Below the pieces are notes generated by a model that saw only the letters and a list, made by a program, of their open reading frames with translations, did no database searches and had not been told where the DNA came from. A stretch of 64,000 nt of DNA, taken from the NCBI GenBank assembly GCA_963972255.1, contig CAXATO010000006.1:138625-202624 (forward strand). Direction: 5' to 3'. Positions 10,349 to 19,431 of the stretch are shown here, piece by piece. Source of the DNA: UBA1479 sp002706405. Lineage in GTDB: Bacteria > Pseudomonadota > Alphaproteobacteria > Rhodospirillales > Casp-alpha2. Made by a program: the position numbers and the translations under genes. Within the stretch, counting starts at the first letter, position 1, and every line of letters starts with the position of its first letter.

Positions 10349-13300
10349 CTATGTCCGGGGTTTGACATCCGTTGGATATGCGGACAATCCCGCCGAAAGC
10401 GACGCCCGCACTTCATCAAGGGCGCTGCTCAATTCCGCCAGGCAGGCATCGACGTTCGGATCGTCGGGGCCTTCGCGCAACTGGTCGTCGAGCGCCTTCG
10501 ATGCCTGGTACACCCGTTCTGCGCGGATGTTGCCGCTGACACCTTTTAATGTATGGGCGGTACGTGCCGCCGTCTCCGGGTCGCCGTCGGCCAACTGGGC
10601 GGCAATCTCGTCCGCCATGTCCATGTACTTTTCGTGAAACGCGCCCAGCAGGCGTCGCAGGATGGCGTCGTTCCCGCGCACCATGGCGCGGGCTTCGGTC
10701 AGGTTGATTCCCTGAATGACGTCGGGCAAGGCATCGGACGCGGGCGGTGCCTCCGCCGGTTCCCTGGCGGCCGTGTCGGCCTTTGCCTCAGGCGGCGTTT
10801 CCGGCTTGGGGGCGGGCCTTGCCGATGCCGGTCGGGAACTACAGGACGCCAGCACCGCGTACAGGCGATTCGGGTCGATGGGTTTGGTGACGTGGTCATT
10901 CATGCCCACGGCGAGACATTTGTCCCGTTCCGAACTCATCGCATGAGCGGTCATGGCGATGATCGGAAGGTCCTTGTGCCGGGTGTCGGCACGGATGATC
11001 CGCGTGGCTTCATATCCGTCCATCAAGGGCATCTGCAAATCCATCAGGACCACGTCGTAGGGGGTTGCCGATACCATGTCGACGGCGACCTTGCCGTTGC
11101 CGGCGATATCCACCGTCATGCCGGCCTGACCGAGAATCTCCTGCGCGACCTGCTGATTGATTTCATTGTCCTCGACCAGAAGGACGCGCATGCCGGAAAT
11201 CTGCGCCAGATGGCGCGAAGGCGCGTCCATCGACAGCGGCGTGTGCATCGATACATGGTCTTCGATCTGGTCAGCGGACAGGACGGTGACCTCAACCGTG
11301 AACCAGAATGTGCTGCCTTTGCCTTCGGTGCTTTCGACACCGATTTCGCCGCCCATCATGGTGACAAGGCTGTGGCTGATCGCAAGCCCGAGGCCGGTGC
11401 CGCCGAACTGACGTGTGGTCGATATGTCGGCCTGGGTGAACGGTTGGAACAGCCTGTCGATCTGATCCCGCGACATGCCGATGCCCGTGTCCGTGACTTC
11501 GAACCGGAGCATCTGCTTGCCGGCAATCCCGGCGGCCGGCGACGGCTCCGGCAGGACCTTCACGACGACTTCGCCATTTTCGGTGAACTTGATGGCGTTT
11601 GCCGTCAGGTTGATCAGCACTTGCCCCAGCCGCAGGGGGTCGCCCTTCAGGTACTTGGGAACGTCGGGGGCCATGTGGAATCGAATGTCGAGTGTCTTGG
11701 CGCCGGCCCGTGCCGTGGTCATGGCGGACAGGTTCTGCATGACGTCGTCCAGGTTGAACGCGACGGTTTCGATCTCCAGTTTCCCGGCTTCGATTTTGGA
11801 AAAGTCGAGGATGTCGTCGATCAGGCCGAGCAGTGCATGGGACGACATGTCGACCTTGGTCAGGTAATCCTCCTGCTGCTCCGTCAGCTTGGTCTTCAGC
11901 GCCAAGCCCGTGAGGCCGACGATGGCGTTGAGCGGCGTGCGGATTTCGTGGCTCATGTTGGCAAGGAACGCGCTTTTCGCCTCGTTGGCTTCCTCGGCCA
12001 CCAGTTTTGCCTCGAGCAGGGCCCGTTCCGCGCGCTTTTGTTGGGTGACATCCGAATACGTCGTCACGAAGCCGCGGCGGTCGGGTAGGGGGTTGCCGCG
12101 GATGTCGATGACCATGCCGTCGGGGCGTGTGCGTTCGAAGTGATGGGCTTCGAACTTGCGGGCCAGGTCCAGGCGGCTCTGCACCTGTTCCTCGATATCA
12201 CCGGGGCCGTATTCACCGCGTTCCGCGTTGTAGCGGAAGAATTCGCTGAGGTTCGTGCCCGGTGGAAACCTGTCTTTCGGAAACTGCAGCAGTTCCATGA
12301 ACTTTGAGTTGGCGTTGATGACATTCAGCTTCTCGTCGAACATGGTGATGCCCTGGTCCATGGATTCCAGGGTGGTCTCCAGGATCGCCTTCTGATGGGC
12401 AAGCTCGCGTTCCGCTTCCTTCTGTTCGGTGATGTCGCTCATGGCCGTGCCGAGGCCCGTGATGGTGCCCGCGCGGTCACGCACGGGGAATTTCACCAGG
12501 CGGTATATGGTGGGCCGACCTTCCGGGGTGGTGTGCAAGGACGATTCGGCCTCGAGAATGATGATTTCGCCGCTATCGGTCACCTTGCGCTCAAGGGTGG
12601 TGATTTCGTCCGCGCGGTTCTTGGGGACGAGCTCGTAGATGGTCTTGCCGATCAGGTCCTCGACGGTGGTCTTGTGCCATTCGGCAAAAAATGAATTGGC
12701 GCTGAGGAAGCGGCCATCCAGCCCCTTGAGCGCCAACATGATGGGGACGTTCTCGGTAATCGCGGTCAGGCGCGCCTGTGTTTCCTCGAGAATATTCTGC
12801 GCCGCCTTCTGCTCGGTCACGTCATCGAATACGCCGACCAGATAGCCTTTGTACCAATCACCGTAGCGGGCGTAGACGACCCGCCCGTCGGCCAAGGGGA
12901 CTTCACTACTGAGATTGCCTTCGCGGACGGCGCTGATCCGCTCGACCACGGCCCGGTTGCGGGGCTGGTCGCCGAAATCGCCGCGCTTGGCGAGGATATG
13001 TGCGGTGTCCCAGGCGCTGGCGCCGATCTGCACGTCGTCTGAGTCCAGGCCCCAGACTTCCGAGAACTGGCGGTTGAAGGTGACGTAATTCATGTTTTCG
13101 TCGAACACGCAGAGCCCGCTCGGCATGCTGTCGAGGGTCACCCGCAGGATGGCCGATTGCAGATCGATCTGCTGTTCCGCCGTCTTGCGTTTGGTGATGT
13201 CCAAGGTCCAGGCAATCCGTGCGCGATGGCCTTCGAAATTGATCGGCCGCCAGGTGATCAAGGACCACCACTTGCTTTTCTGGTCCAGGCGATAGCGCTC

Positions 13301-15325
13301 TGCCTCGAAATTATCGATTCGGCCGTCCCGATCGAAAATTTCGCGCGCTTCGGCCAGTTTTGCCGGATCGACGAACGACTGATCGATATTGAACTGAAGG
13401 ACGTTTTCAAGGCTCTCGGCGCCGAGCATCACCGCCAGACGCGGGTTGCCGAAAAGCCGTTCGCCCGTATCCTCATCGACGATGGTGATGGCGATGGGAC
13501 TTTCCTCGAGAATCTGCCGGAACCGCGCTTCGTTTTCCGCCAGGCGTTCCTCCGCCTGGCGGCGGTCGGTAATATCGACGATGGTGGTGATGACACCCGC
13601 GACCTGCCCGTCCGCGCCCATGAGCGGGACCTTGGTGCAGATCGCCTGACGGACCTTGCCATCCTTACCGCTCAGTTCGATGTCGAAGAACGGTATCGGC
13701 TTTCCGGTTTCGATCACCTGACGATTCAGCGCCGCCGTCTCCGCCGCGTGTTCGATACCCAAGGCTTCCGACGTCTTTCCCTTGATGTCCTGTTCGCTGA
13801 GGCCGAGGAACTCCCGGTGGTATTGGTTGGACAGTATAAAGCGGTCCGCGGCGTCCTTCACGTTGATCAGCGCCGGCACGGCATCGATCACGGCCTGAAG
13901 TTCGGCGCGGCGGTCGAGCAGAGACTGTTCCGCGCGTTTGCGTTCGGTAATGTCCGTGTAGACGGCGACGATATAGCCGTCGGTCCAATCGCCGAAGCGC
14001 ACGTCGATGATCCGACCGTCTGACAGGTGTTGTTCCACGGCGTTGCGGCCTTCGCGCAACTGGGCCTCGCGGGCTTTGATCGTTGCTTCCGGGTCATCGA
14101 TCTGGCCAAGCGCGCCCTTGTTGTACAGATGCCAGAAGGATTCGCTGCGTGTGATGCCCGGCTTCAGGAAGCCTTCATCGAAGCCGTAAAAACCTTGAAA
14201 TTCGCGGTTGAAAGCAACGATCCGAAGGTCTTCGTCAAACATGCACAGGCCGTTGGGGATGTTGTCCAAGGCCAAATGCAACTGGGTTTCCATGGCGCCG
14301 CTCATCTGTTCCACGCGCCCGGTCAAGGGGCGGAGCAGAAGGAACAGGCCGCTCATGCCGAGGATCACAAGACCGAGTACGCCAAGCCCCGCGTATACGA
14401 GATTTCTGTTCAGGTTGCCGAAGGTTTCGCCCGCGTCCTGGCGGAGGACGAGAATCCAATCCTGCCACACGGGAATGTGCGCGTAGGTATGCCGCGCGTC
14501 ATGGAGGAAACTGGCCTTCGGCTGCCGGTCGGCAGCCAGAATTGATTTGAATATCGCCGGTGATGCGATGGCGTCGGGCGGGACCTGCGTCGCACCATCG
14601 GTCAATGAAAGAACCTTGTGGGCGTCGAACTGGCCCAACACCATGAAGGCGTGCCCGGTGCGGCCGATCCCGGCATGCTCCGAGAACAGGCTGAGCAACC
14701 ATTTCGAGGAGAACGTGATGATATCCGTGCCCAGCCGCCGCCCGTCGTGGGAGATGATCGGCGAATTGACGACCAGATAGTAATGATTGTCCAAGGGGGC
14801 CATGCCGGCGATCACGGGATCAGGGCCGTAGCCCCAGCCGGCCGGCCAGCCCGGCGGCGAAATCTCGGCCCCCATGGCGTAAGTAACATTGCCGCCCAGG
14901 TCGATGCGGGTGATCCCGATAATTTCGGGGGACGATTTCATGGCCGAGGCAAAGATCGCTTCCATCTCGGTTTGGTACTGGCGCGGGGCGATGGCGCCGA
15001 TGGTCACGTCCTGCAATAGGTCCCTGGCGCGGGACCGGCTGGATACCAGCGCGGCGACGCTTTTTGCGCGATCGAAAATCTGGGTGATTGCATCGGCCTT
15101 GGATTCGGTGATCTGACCCAAATGGGTGACCGATGCATCGCGCAACTGGCTTTGCATGGGCACCATGATGAGGACCGCCGTCAGCGCCGCGATGAGCACG
15201 GCGCCGGCCAGGGAATAGCGCAGCACATTGCGCTGTACGGCCTTGATGGATCGGCTGTGTTGCTGAGGCACGTCGGGTCCTGTCCCTTGCATGCTTCCCG
15301 CCGCCCGAAGATGCGAAAGGTTCAA
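10349..15325 (-). CDS. Hybrid sensor histidine kinase with six PAS domains, REC and Hpt
   Basis: This 1,658-residue membrane sensor has a first membrane segment at about 38-58, a periplasmic sensing region of roughly 250 residues resembling a Cache domain, and a second membrane segment near 312-335. Six PAS modules follow in tandem, each closing with a DITERKRAE-type motif; the first, fourth and sixth share the NGLCMFDE-like opening. Next are a HisKA domain with phospho-accepting His1126 (SHEIRTPLNAIVG), a HATPase domain (LINLTANAIKFT, FGGTGLGLAIS), a receiver domain with Asp1429 (VVLMDLQMPLMDG), a Pro/Ala-rich linker and a C-terminal Hpt domain with His1591 (AHTLKGVSGN). It therefore carries a complete His-Asp-His relay, with the final Asp expected on a separate regulator. 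The REC-GGDEF protein downstream and the divergent single-domain regulator are candidate receivers. The ligand cannot be read from the sequence. Confidence 0.95.
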   Translation of the reverse strand: MNLSHLRAAGSMQGTGPDVPQQHSRSIKAVQRNVLRYSLAGAVLIAALTAVLIMVPMQSQLRDASVTHLGQITESKADAITQIFDRAKSVAALVSSRSRARDLLQDVTIGAIAPRQYQTEMEAIFASAMKSSPEIIGITRIDLGGNVTYAMGAEISPPGWPAGWGYGPDPVIAGMAPLDNHYYLVVNSPIISHDGRRLGTDIITFSSKWLLSLFSEHAGIGRTGHAFMVLGQFDAHKVLSLTDGATQVPPDAIASPAIFKSILAADRQPKASFLHDARHTYAHIPVWQDWILVLRQDAGETFGNLNRNLVYAGLGVLGLVILGMSGLFLLLRPLTGRVEQMSGAMETQLHLALDNIPNGLCMFDEDLRIVAFNREFQGFYGFDEGFLKPGITRSESFWHLYNKGALGQIDDPEATIKAREAQLREGRNAVEQHLSDGRIIDVRFGDWTDGYIVAVYTDITERKRAEQSLLDRRAELQAVIDAVPALINVKDAADRFILSNQYHREFLGLSEQDIKGKTSEALGIEHAAETAALNRQVIETGKPIPFFDIELSGKDGKVRQAICTKVPLMGADGQVAGVITTIVDITDRRQAEERLAENEARFRQILEESPIAITIVDEDTGERLFGNPRLAVMLGAESLENVLQFNIDQSFVDPAKLAEAREIFDRDGRIDNFEAERYRLDQKSKWWSLITWRPINFEGHRARIAWTLDITKRKTAEQQIDLQSAILRVTLDSMPSGLCVFDENMNYVTFNRQFSEVWGLDSDDVQIGASAWDTAHILAKRGDFGDQPRNRAVVERISAVREGNLSSEVPLADGRVVYARYGDWYKGYLVGVFDDVTEQKAAQNILEETQARLTAITENVPIMLALKGLDGRFLSANSFFAEWHKTTVEDLIGKTIYELVPKNRADEITTLERKVTDSGEIIILEAESSLHTTPEGRPTIYRLVKFPVRDRAGTITGLGTAMSDITEQKEAERELAHQKAILETTLESMDQGITMFDEKLNVINANSKFMELLQFPKDRFPPGTNLSEFFRYNAERGEYGPGDIEEQVQSRLDLARKFEAHHFERTRPDGMVIDIRGNPLPDRRGFVTTYSDVTQQKRAERALLEAKLVAEEANEAKSAFLANMSHEIRTPLNAIVGLTGLALKTKLTEQQEDYLTKVDMSSHALLGLIDDILDFSKIEAGKLEIETVAFNLDDVMQNLSAMTTARAGAKTLDIRFHMAPDVPKYLKGDPLRLGQVLINLTANAIKFTENGEVVVKVLPEPSPAAGIAGKQMLRFEVTDTGIGMSRDQIDRLFQPFTQADISTTRQFGGTGLGLAISHSLVTMMGGEIGVESTEGKGSTFWFTVEVTVLSADQIEDHVSMHTPLSMDAPSRHLAQISGMRVLLVEDNEINQQVAQEILGQAGMTVDIAGNGKVAVDMVSATPYDVVLMDLQMPLMDGYEATRIIRADTRHKDLPIIAMTAHAMSSERDKCLAVGMNDHVTKPIDPNRLYAVLASCSSRPASARPAPKPETPPEAKADTAAREPAEAPPASDALPDVIQGINLTEARAMVRGNDAILRRLLGAFHEKYMDMADEIAAQLADGDPETAARTAHTLKGVSGNIRAERVYQASKALDDQLREGPDDPNVDACLAELSSALDEVRASLSAGLSAYPTDVKPRT

Positions 15326-15494
15326 AGCCGCCCAATAAAAGCAGAATTTGCAGGAATGTTCGATAGATCAATCGGCTGGGGTGAAGCGACGGCTTGGATG
15401 GGCGGTCTCATGGACGCCTGGGTGGAATGCGGCTAATCTGGCGACAGCTTGGGAGCGTCCGCCGACGCTGTGGCGCAGGCGTTAGGAGAACAAC

Positions 15495-15869
15495 ATGGCT
15501 GCAATTCTTGTCATCGAAGATGACGAGTTCTTTCAAAACTTTCTTGAACTCGTTCTATCGGGAGAGGGACACGAAGTGCGGATTGCCGTTGATGGCGAGG
15601 CCGGGCTTGCCGCGGTCGCCGATCAGCGGCCGGACCTGATCCTGTGCGATATGAGCATGCCCAAGATGACCGGTTTCGAGGTCATTCGGGAATTGAAAAA
15701 GATCGACGACGTTAAGGATGTCCCGGTCATCGCGCTGTCCGCGCATGATACGGCGGCGGACCATGACGAAGCCTTCGCGGCCGGCGCCGCCGCCTATGAA
15801 ACCAAGCCGATTGAAATGGACCGCCTGATCGACAGCGTTAACCAAGCGCTGGCCGGCATGTCGTCCTGA
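15495..15869 (+). CDS. Single-domain response regulator (CheY-like)
   Basis: The product is 124 residues, a lone receiver domain with no output domain. Acidic pocket residues are in VIEDDE (8-11), the phospho-acceptor is Asp52 (LILCDMSMPKMTG), the switch Ser/Thr position is in ALSAHD and the conserved Lys is Lys104 (TKPIEM). AGGAGAA lies 7 bases before the ATG. It is transcribed divergently from the six-PAS hybrid kinase, 169 bases away, so it is a plausible partner of that kinase's Hpt domain or a diffusible phosphate shuttle. It ends 5 bases from the convergent PLP enzyme gene. Confidence 0.93.
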   Translation: MAAILVIEDDEFFQNFLELVLSGEGHEVRIAVDGEAGLAAVADQRPDLILCDMSMPKMTGFEVIRELKKIDDVKDVPVIALSAHDTAADHDEAFAAGAAAYETKPIEMDRLIDSVNQALAGMSS

Positions 15870-15874
15870 ACCAC

Positions 15875-17026
15875 TTAGGGCCAGACATTCCGCAGCGCTT
15901 CGATCAGGCGCCGAACATCGTCTTCCGAAATATGGACATGAGGCGCCAGGCGCAGCCGGTTGCCCCGCAAGGAGGCATGAATGTCCTTGGCAGCCAGTGC
16001 CGCGATCATGCCGTCGGGCGCCGGGCTGTCCTTGCCGAGTGAGGTGATATGGGCAACGCCCCGGCCCGCGGGCGGCGTTGAATACCCCATGTTCCGCGCG
16101 GCGGCGGTGATGGTGTCGGTGATCGGCGCCAGGGTGCTTTGGACCGCCTGCGGCGTCCAGGCGGCCACTTGCACGAGGGCGGCTTCGGCCATGGGCAGCA
16201 GAACCGGGTTGTAGGTCTGACCCACGTCGTAGCGGCGCGCACCCGGGGACATGTCCGGGTCGTACACCAGCGCCCCTTCGATGCTCGCGCCCGTGGCCGG
16301 GTGGTTATAGTCGTGATGTTCAAACGCCACCCCCTGCTGGTGCGCGGCGGCGGCGTACAGAAACGACATGCCGTGCGGGCAGAACAGCCATTTGTAGGCG
16401 GCGGCAACCAGGAAATCGGGGCGGACCCGCGCAACATCGAAAGGGGCCGCACCAAGCCATTGCGTGGCATCGACGACCAGGGCGACACCCAGGTTCCGGC
16501 AGCGGGCGCCGATCGTTTCCAGGTCGACCCGGGTGCCGTCGATCCAATGGCAGGGCGGCAAGGCGGCGATCGCCGTGTCGCTGTCCAGATGGTCCAGCAC
16601 GGCGGCGGTCCAGTCGCCGTCGCCGGGGCGCGGCACGGTGACCATGCGGGCGCCCGTGGCCTCGGCCTTTTGCATCCATACGAAGACGTTGGACGGGAAC
16701 TGGTCTTCCAGCACCAGGATGGCCTGCCCGCGCGCGGCCGTAAGGTTCGCCGCCGCCGTGGCCAGGCCGTAGCTGGCCGAGGGCTGAATCGCGATATCCC
16801 CCGCCTGGGCGCCGATCAGGCCGGCGAACAGGGTGCGGATATGCTCCGCTTGATCGTGAAGGGCTGCGGAGTCCATGGTCCAGGGCTGCACCCGGGAGGC
16901 GATCCCGACGTGCCCCGCCGCCTGGGTAGCCTTCAGCATCGGCGTGCGCGAGGCACAGTTGAACCAGGCGACGTCGGGGGGGATGTCGAACAAGGGCCGT
17001 TGGCCCGTCAGCGGTGTCTTGCTCAT
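15875..17026 (-). CDS. Class V aminotransferase-fold PLP-dependent enzyme
   Basis: The product is 383 residues from the ATG at 17026, which has GGAG about 9 bases upstream. A longer in-frame extension to 17113 would run into the preceding gene and is not preferred. The fold is that of the aminotransferase V, cysteine desulfurase and isopenicillin-N-epimerase group: Asp186 in VVDATQ should bind the pyridine nitrogen and Lys212 in AYKWLFCPHG should form the Schiff base. The catalytic Cys loop of a true NifS/SufS desulfurase is not evident, so another reaction is more likely. The start lies 4 bases after the stop of the DMT transporter gene, indicating an operon; the transporter may move a substrate or product of this enzyme. 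The substrate is unknown. Confidence 0.88.
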   Translation of the reverse strand: MSKTPLTGQRPLFDIPPDVAWFNCASRTPMLKATQAAGHVGIASRVQPWTMDSAALHDQAEHIRTLFAGLIGAQAGDIAIQPSASYGLATAAANLTAARGQAILVLEDQFPSNVFVWMQKAEATGARMVTVPRPGDGDWTAAVLDHLDSDTAIAALPPCHWIDGTRVDLETIGARCRNLGVALVVDATQWLGAAPFDVARVRPDFLVAAAYKWLFCPHGMSFLYAAAAHQQGVAFEHHDYNHPATGASIEGALVYDPDMSPGARRYDVGQTYNPVLLPMAEAALVQVAAWTPQAVQSTLAPITDTITAAARNMGYSTPPAGRGVAHITSLGKDSPAPDGMIAALAAKDIHASLRGNRLRLAPHVHISEDDVRRLIEALRNVWP

Positions 17027-17030
17027 GGTC

Positions 17031-17987
17031 TTAGTCTCCGGAATCCCGGGGAATGGTCGTGCGCACGCCCGGCGGCCCGGGGACGACGCCCTGACGGCCG
17101 AGCCGATGTTCACGGTAGGCGATATAGGCGGTCGAGCCCAGAATCATGGCCCCGCCGATCCAAATGAACATGTCCGGCAGTTCGTTGAAGAACATATAGC
17201 CCAGGACGGTGACCCAGATCAGGCGTACGAAATCGACCGGCCCGACGACATGGGTGTCGGCCATCTTCAGGGCCTGCGCCATGGACAACTGTGCCCCGCC
17301 GCCCAGAATGCCGAGACCGATCAGCAGCGCCCATTGCTCCGGCCCCGGCCAGGACCACACGAAAGTAGCGGGCACCAGGATGATCGGCATCATGACGAGA
17401 GACATGTAGACGGTGATGGTGGCGCTGGATTCGGTGGCACTCAGGCGCTTGATGATGATCATGCATGCGCCCCAGACAAACGACGAGATGATGACCAGCA
17501 TCGGTCCCAGATCAAGCGGGATGAACCCGGGGCGGAGAATCACCAGCGTTCCCGCGAAGCCCAGGAAGATTGCCGTCCAGCGGCGCAGGCGGACGACCTC
17601 GCCCAGGAACAGGACCGCCAGGACCGAGGCGAAAATGGGTGCCGAGAATCCGAGTGCGGTAACCTGGGCCAGGGGGGCGATGGACAGCGCGAAGAAATAA
17701 CACAACATGGCCGCCGAATTGAGCACGCCGCGCAGGGTCAGCAGGCCCAGGCGGTTGGTCTTCAATGGTTTCAAGCCATCCTTTATGAAGAACGGAATGA
17801 TCGGCAGCATCCCGAACAGCAGGCGGAAAAACGCGGTTTCGAAGGGATGAATGCCGGTCGCCGCGACCTTTTTGATGACCGCATGCATGCCGGCGAAGCA
17901 CAGACTGGCCAAAACCATCCACAATATGCCCCGGACGGCGTCGGTGCGCCCCTGGGCGGGGGCGGCGGAATCCTGGGCTGTGGTCAT
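17031..17987 (-). CDS. DMT-family (EamA) inner-membrane transporter
   Basis: The product is 318 residues from the ATG at 17987; an upstream in-frame extension to 18080 is Arg-rich and looks non-coding. Ten hydrophobic segments are arranged as two EamA repeats, the first beginning at GILWMVLASLCFAGMHAVIK and the second at PMLVIISSFVWGACMIIIKR, which is the pattern of drug/metabolite exporters. A basic tail ends the protein. It is the first gene of a two-gene unit with the downstream PLP enzyme. Substrates in this family cannot be predicted from sequence; export of an amino acid or amine handled by the neighbour is only a guess. Confidence 0.92.
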   Translation of the reverse strand: MTTAQDSAAPAQGRTDAVRGILWMVLASLCFAGMHAVIKKVAATGIHPFETAFFRLLFGMLPIIPFFIKDGLKPLKTNRLGLLTLRGVLNSAAMLCYFFALSIAPLAQVTALGFSAPIFASVLAVLFLGEVVRLRRWTAIFLGFAGTLVILRPGFIPLDLGPMLVIISSFVWGACMIIIKRLSATESSATITVYMSLVMMPIILVPATFVWSWPGPEQWALLIGLGILGGGAQLSMAQALKMADTHVVGPVDFVRLIWVTVLGYMFFNELPDMFIWIGGAMILGSTAYIAYREHRLGRQGVVPGPPGVRTTIPRDSGD

Positions 17988-18147
17988 GGCAGGCTTTCGG
18001 TCTGAAGTCCGGCGGGCCGCCACGAGCCGATTGGATCGGGGTTCTGAAGGGACCGGCCGGCGGCGGCTTTTTGTATACAACGCCCATCTATACAGGCTTC
18101 CCCGGGGGGGATAAAGCGCCCCCGGTGGGAAAGGCGCCCGGTTGCGG

Positions 18148-18176
18148 TTGACAGGGCCGGGTGGTTTGGGTAGTTT
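18148..18176 (+). promoter_or_regulatory. Candidate sigma-70 promoter of rpmJ
   Basis: A perfect TTGACA at 18148-18153 is followed after exactly 17 bases by TAGTTT at 18171-18176, and rpmJ starts 70 bases further on. The -35 match and spacing are good, but the -10 is poor. It lies in the 258-base divergent gap between the DMT transporter gene and rpmJ; nothing else recognisable is in that gap. Confidence 0.45.
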
Positions 18177-18245
18177 CCGCCGCTTCCGGCCTGACCGGAC
18201 CCGATTTCCGCCCTTCGAGTGGCCCGCATACGGAGCTTGAGACCG

Positions 18246-18371
18246 ATGAAAGTTTTGAATTCCCTGAAGTCAGCTAAGACGCGCGATAAGAATTGCCGCG
18301 TCGTGCGCCGCAAGGGCCGTGTCTTTGTGATCAATAAAAAGAATCCGCGTTTCAAAGCCCGCCAAGGATAA
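18246..18371 (+). CDS. rpmJ: 50S ribosomal protein L36 (zinc-ligand-poor form)
   Basis: This small gene encodes 41 residues, beginning MKVLNSLKSAKTRDKN and ending NKKNPRFKARQG, the typical L36 sequence of alphaproteobacteria. L36 is a small basic protein of the large ribosomal subunit. The central VVRRKGRVFVINKKNPRF is diagnostic. Only one Cys is present, so the zinc ribbon of classical L36 cannot form; this matches the C-minus (YkgO-like) type. GGAG lies about 10 bases before the ATG. It is a single-gene unit, with its own candidate promoter upstream and a strong terminator downstream. Confidence 0.96.
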   Translation: MKVLNSLKSAKTRDKNCRVVRRKGRVFVINKKNPRFKARQG

Positions 18372-18418
18372 GGCAGGCAAGGGAGCGCCCCTAAAGGTGC
18401 TCTTGGAATCCTATCCAG

Positions 18419-18454
18419 CCGCGCTTACCTGAGCAATCAGGGGCGCGGTTTTTT
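18419..18454 (+). terminator. Rho-independent terminator of rpmJ
   Basis: The outer stem CCGCGC / GCGCGG encloses an inner stem CCTGA / TCAGG capped by a GCAA tetraloop, and is followed by six T residues at 18449-18454. A second small hairpin (GAGCGCC / GGTGCTC, one G-T pair) lies upstream at 18383-18402. The unit ends rpmJ transcription before the methyltransferase gene at 18491. Confidence 0.85.
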
Positions 18455-18490
18455 GTTGTCCGATGGATTAGGAAAGGCTGAAGCACGCCC

Positions 18491-19315
18491 ATGACCACCG
18501 ACAAAGTCGCCGCCCATTACACTCATGGCAGCCTGATGGACGCCATCCTGACCAAGCTGGACGAGGCCGGGGTGTCGCTCGATGGCCTGTCGGCGCTGGA
18601 TCTCGCCCCCCTGGATCATCTGCACGGACGCGGTCGGGAAGCGACGGATGAGATGATCGACCGGCTGGCCCCCCGCGCGGGGCAGCACGTCGTCGATATC
18701 GGCTGCGGCGTCGGCGGACCGGCGCGCTATCTTGCCGCGATGACGGGCGCGCGGGTCAGCGGCGTCGACCTGACACCGGAATTCATCGCGGTGGCGGCGG
18801 AATTGGCGGAACGGACCGGCCTTTCGGAGATGACCGAATTCCATGTCGGCGACGCGCTCAACCTGCCTTTCGACGACGCCGCCTTCGACGCCGGCTTTAC
18901 CCAGAATGTGTCCATGAGCGTGCCCGACAAGGCGCGCTTTTTCGCCGAGGCCGCCAGAGTGCTGAAGTCGGGGGCCTGCTTTGTCGCCGGTGAAGTCGCG
19001 CAGGGGCCCGGCGGCGATGTGATCTATCCCGTGCCCTGGGCCATGACGGCGGAGATCAGCCATCTCACGACGCCCGAGGAAACGGCGGAAATTCTCGACG
19101 CGGCCGGATTTCGGGTCGAGGGCATCCATGATTCAACGGATAAGGCGTTGGCCTATAACCAGGCGTCCCGCGCACGGGTCAAGGAACAGGGGCCGCCGGT
19201 GCTCAGCCCGCTGGTGATCCTGCGTGAAAACGGGCTGGAGAGAATGCGCAATTCGGCCCGCAACATCGAGCAGGGCCGGGCCATCCCCGTGGAGTTCGTC
19301 TGCATTCGGTCTTGA
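18491..19315 (+). CDS. Class I SAM-dependent methyltransferase
   Basis: The product is 274 residues. Motif I for SAM binding is VVDIGCGVGGPARYLA (about 67-82), the acidic end of strand beta-2 is GVDLTPEFI and motif IV-like FTQNVSMSV follows. The layout resembles the UbiE/COQ5 and sarcosine/dimethylglycine methyltransferase-like group (methyltransf_11). The early LDHLHGRGREAT stretch is typical of small-amine methyltransferases in that group, so a glycine-betaine-type role is possible but not shown. It stands alone, with the IclR regulator gene 116 bases downstream. The substrate is unknown. Confidence 0.88.
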   Translation: MTTDKVAAHYTHGSLMDAILTKLDEAGVSLDGLSALDLAPLDHLHGRGREATDEMIDRLAPRAGQHVVDIGCGVGGPARYLAAMTGARVSGVDLTPEFIAVAAELAERTGLSEMTEFHVGDALNLPFDDAAFDAGFTQNVSMSVPDKARFFAEAARVLKSGACFVAGEVAQGPGGDVIYPVPWAMTAEISHLTTPEETAEILDAAGFRVEGIHDSTDKALAYNQASRARVKEQGPPVLSPLVILRENGLERMRNSARNIEQGRAIPVEFVCIRS

Positions 19316-19431
19316 CATTTCGACCCCGGAACGCGACCTTTTTGAAAATAGTTCCGCATCGTGAAATTGATGCCTGCCCTGGGTAAGGCGCCGCGGAACG
19401 TCGCGATCCAAGAAACGTAGGGAAGATGATC

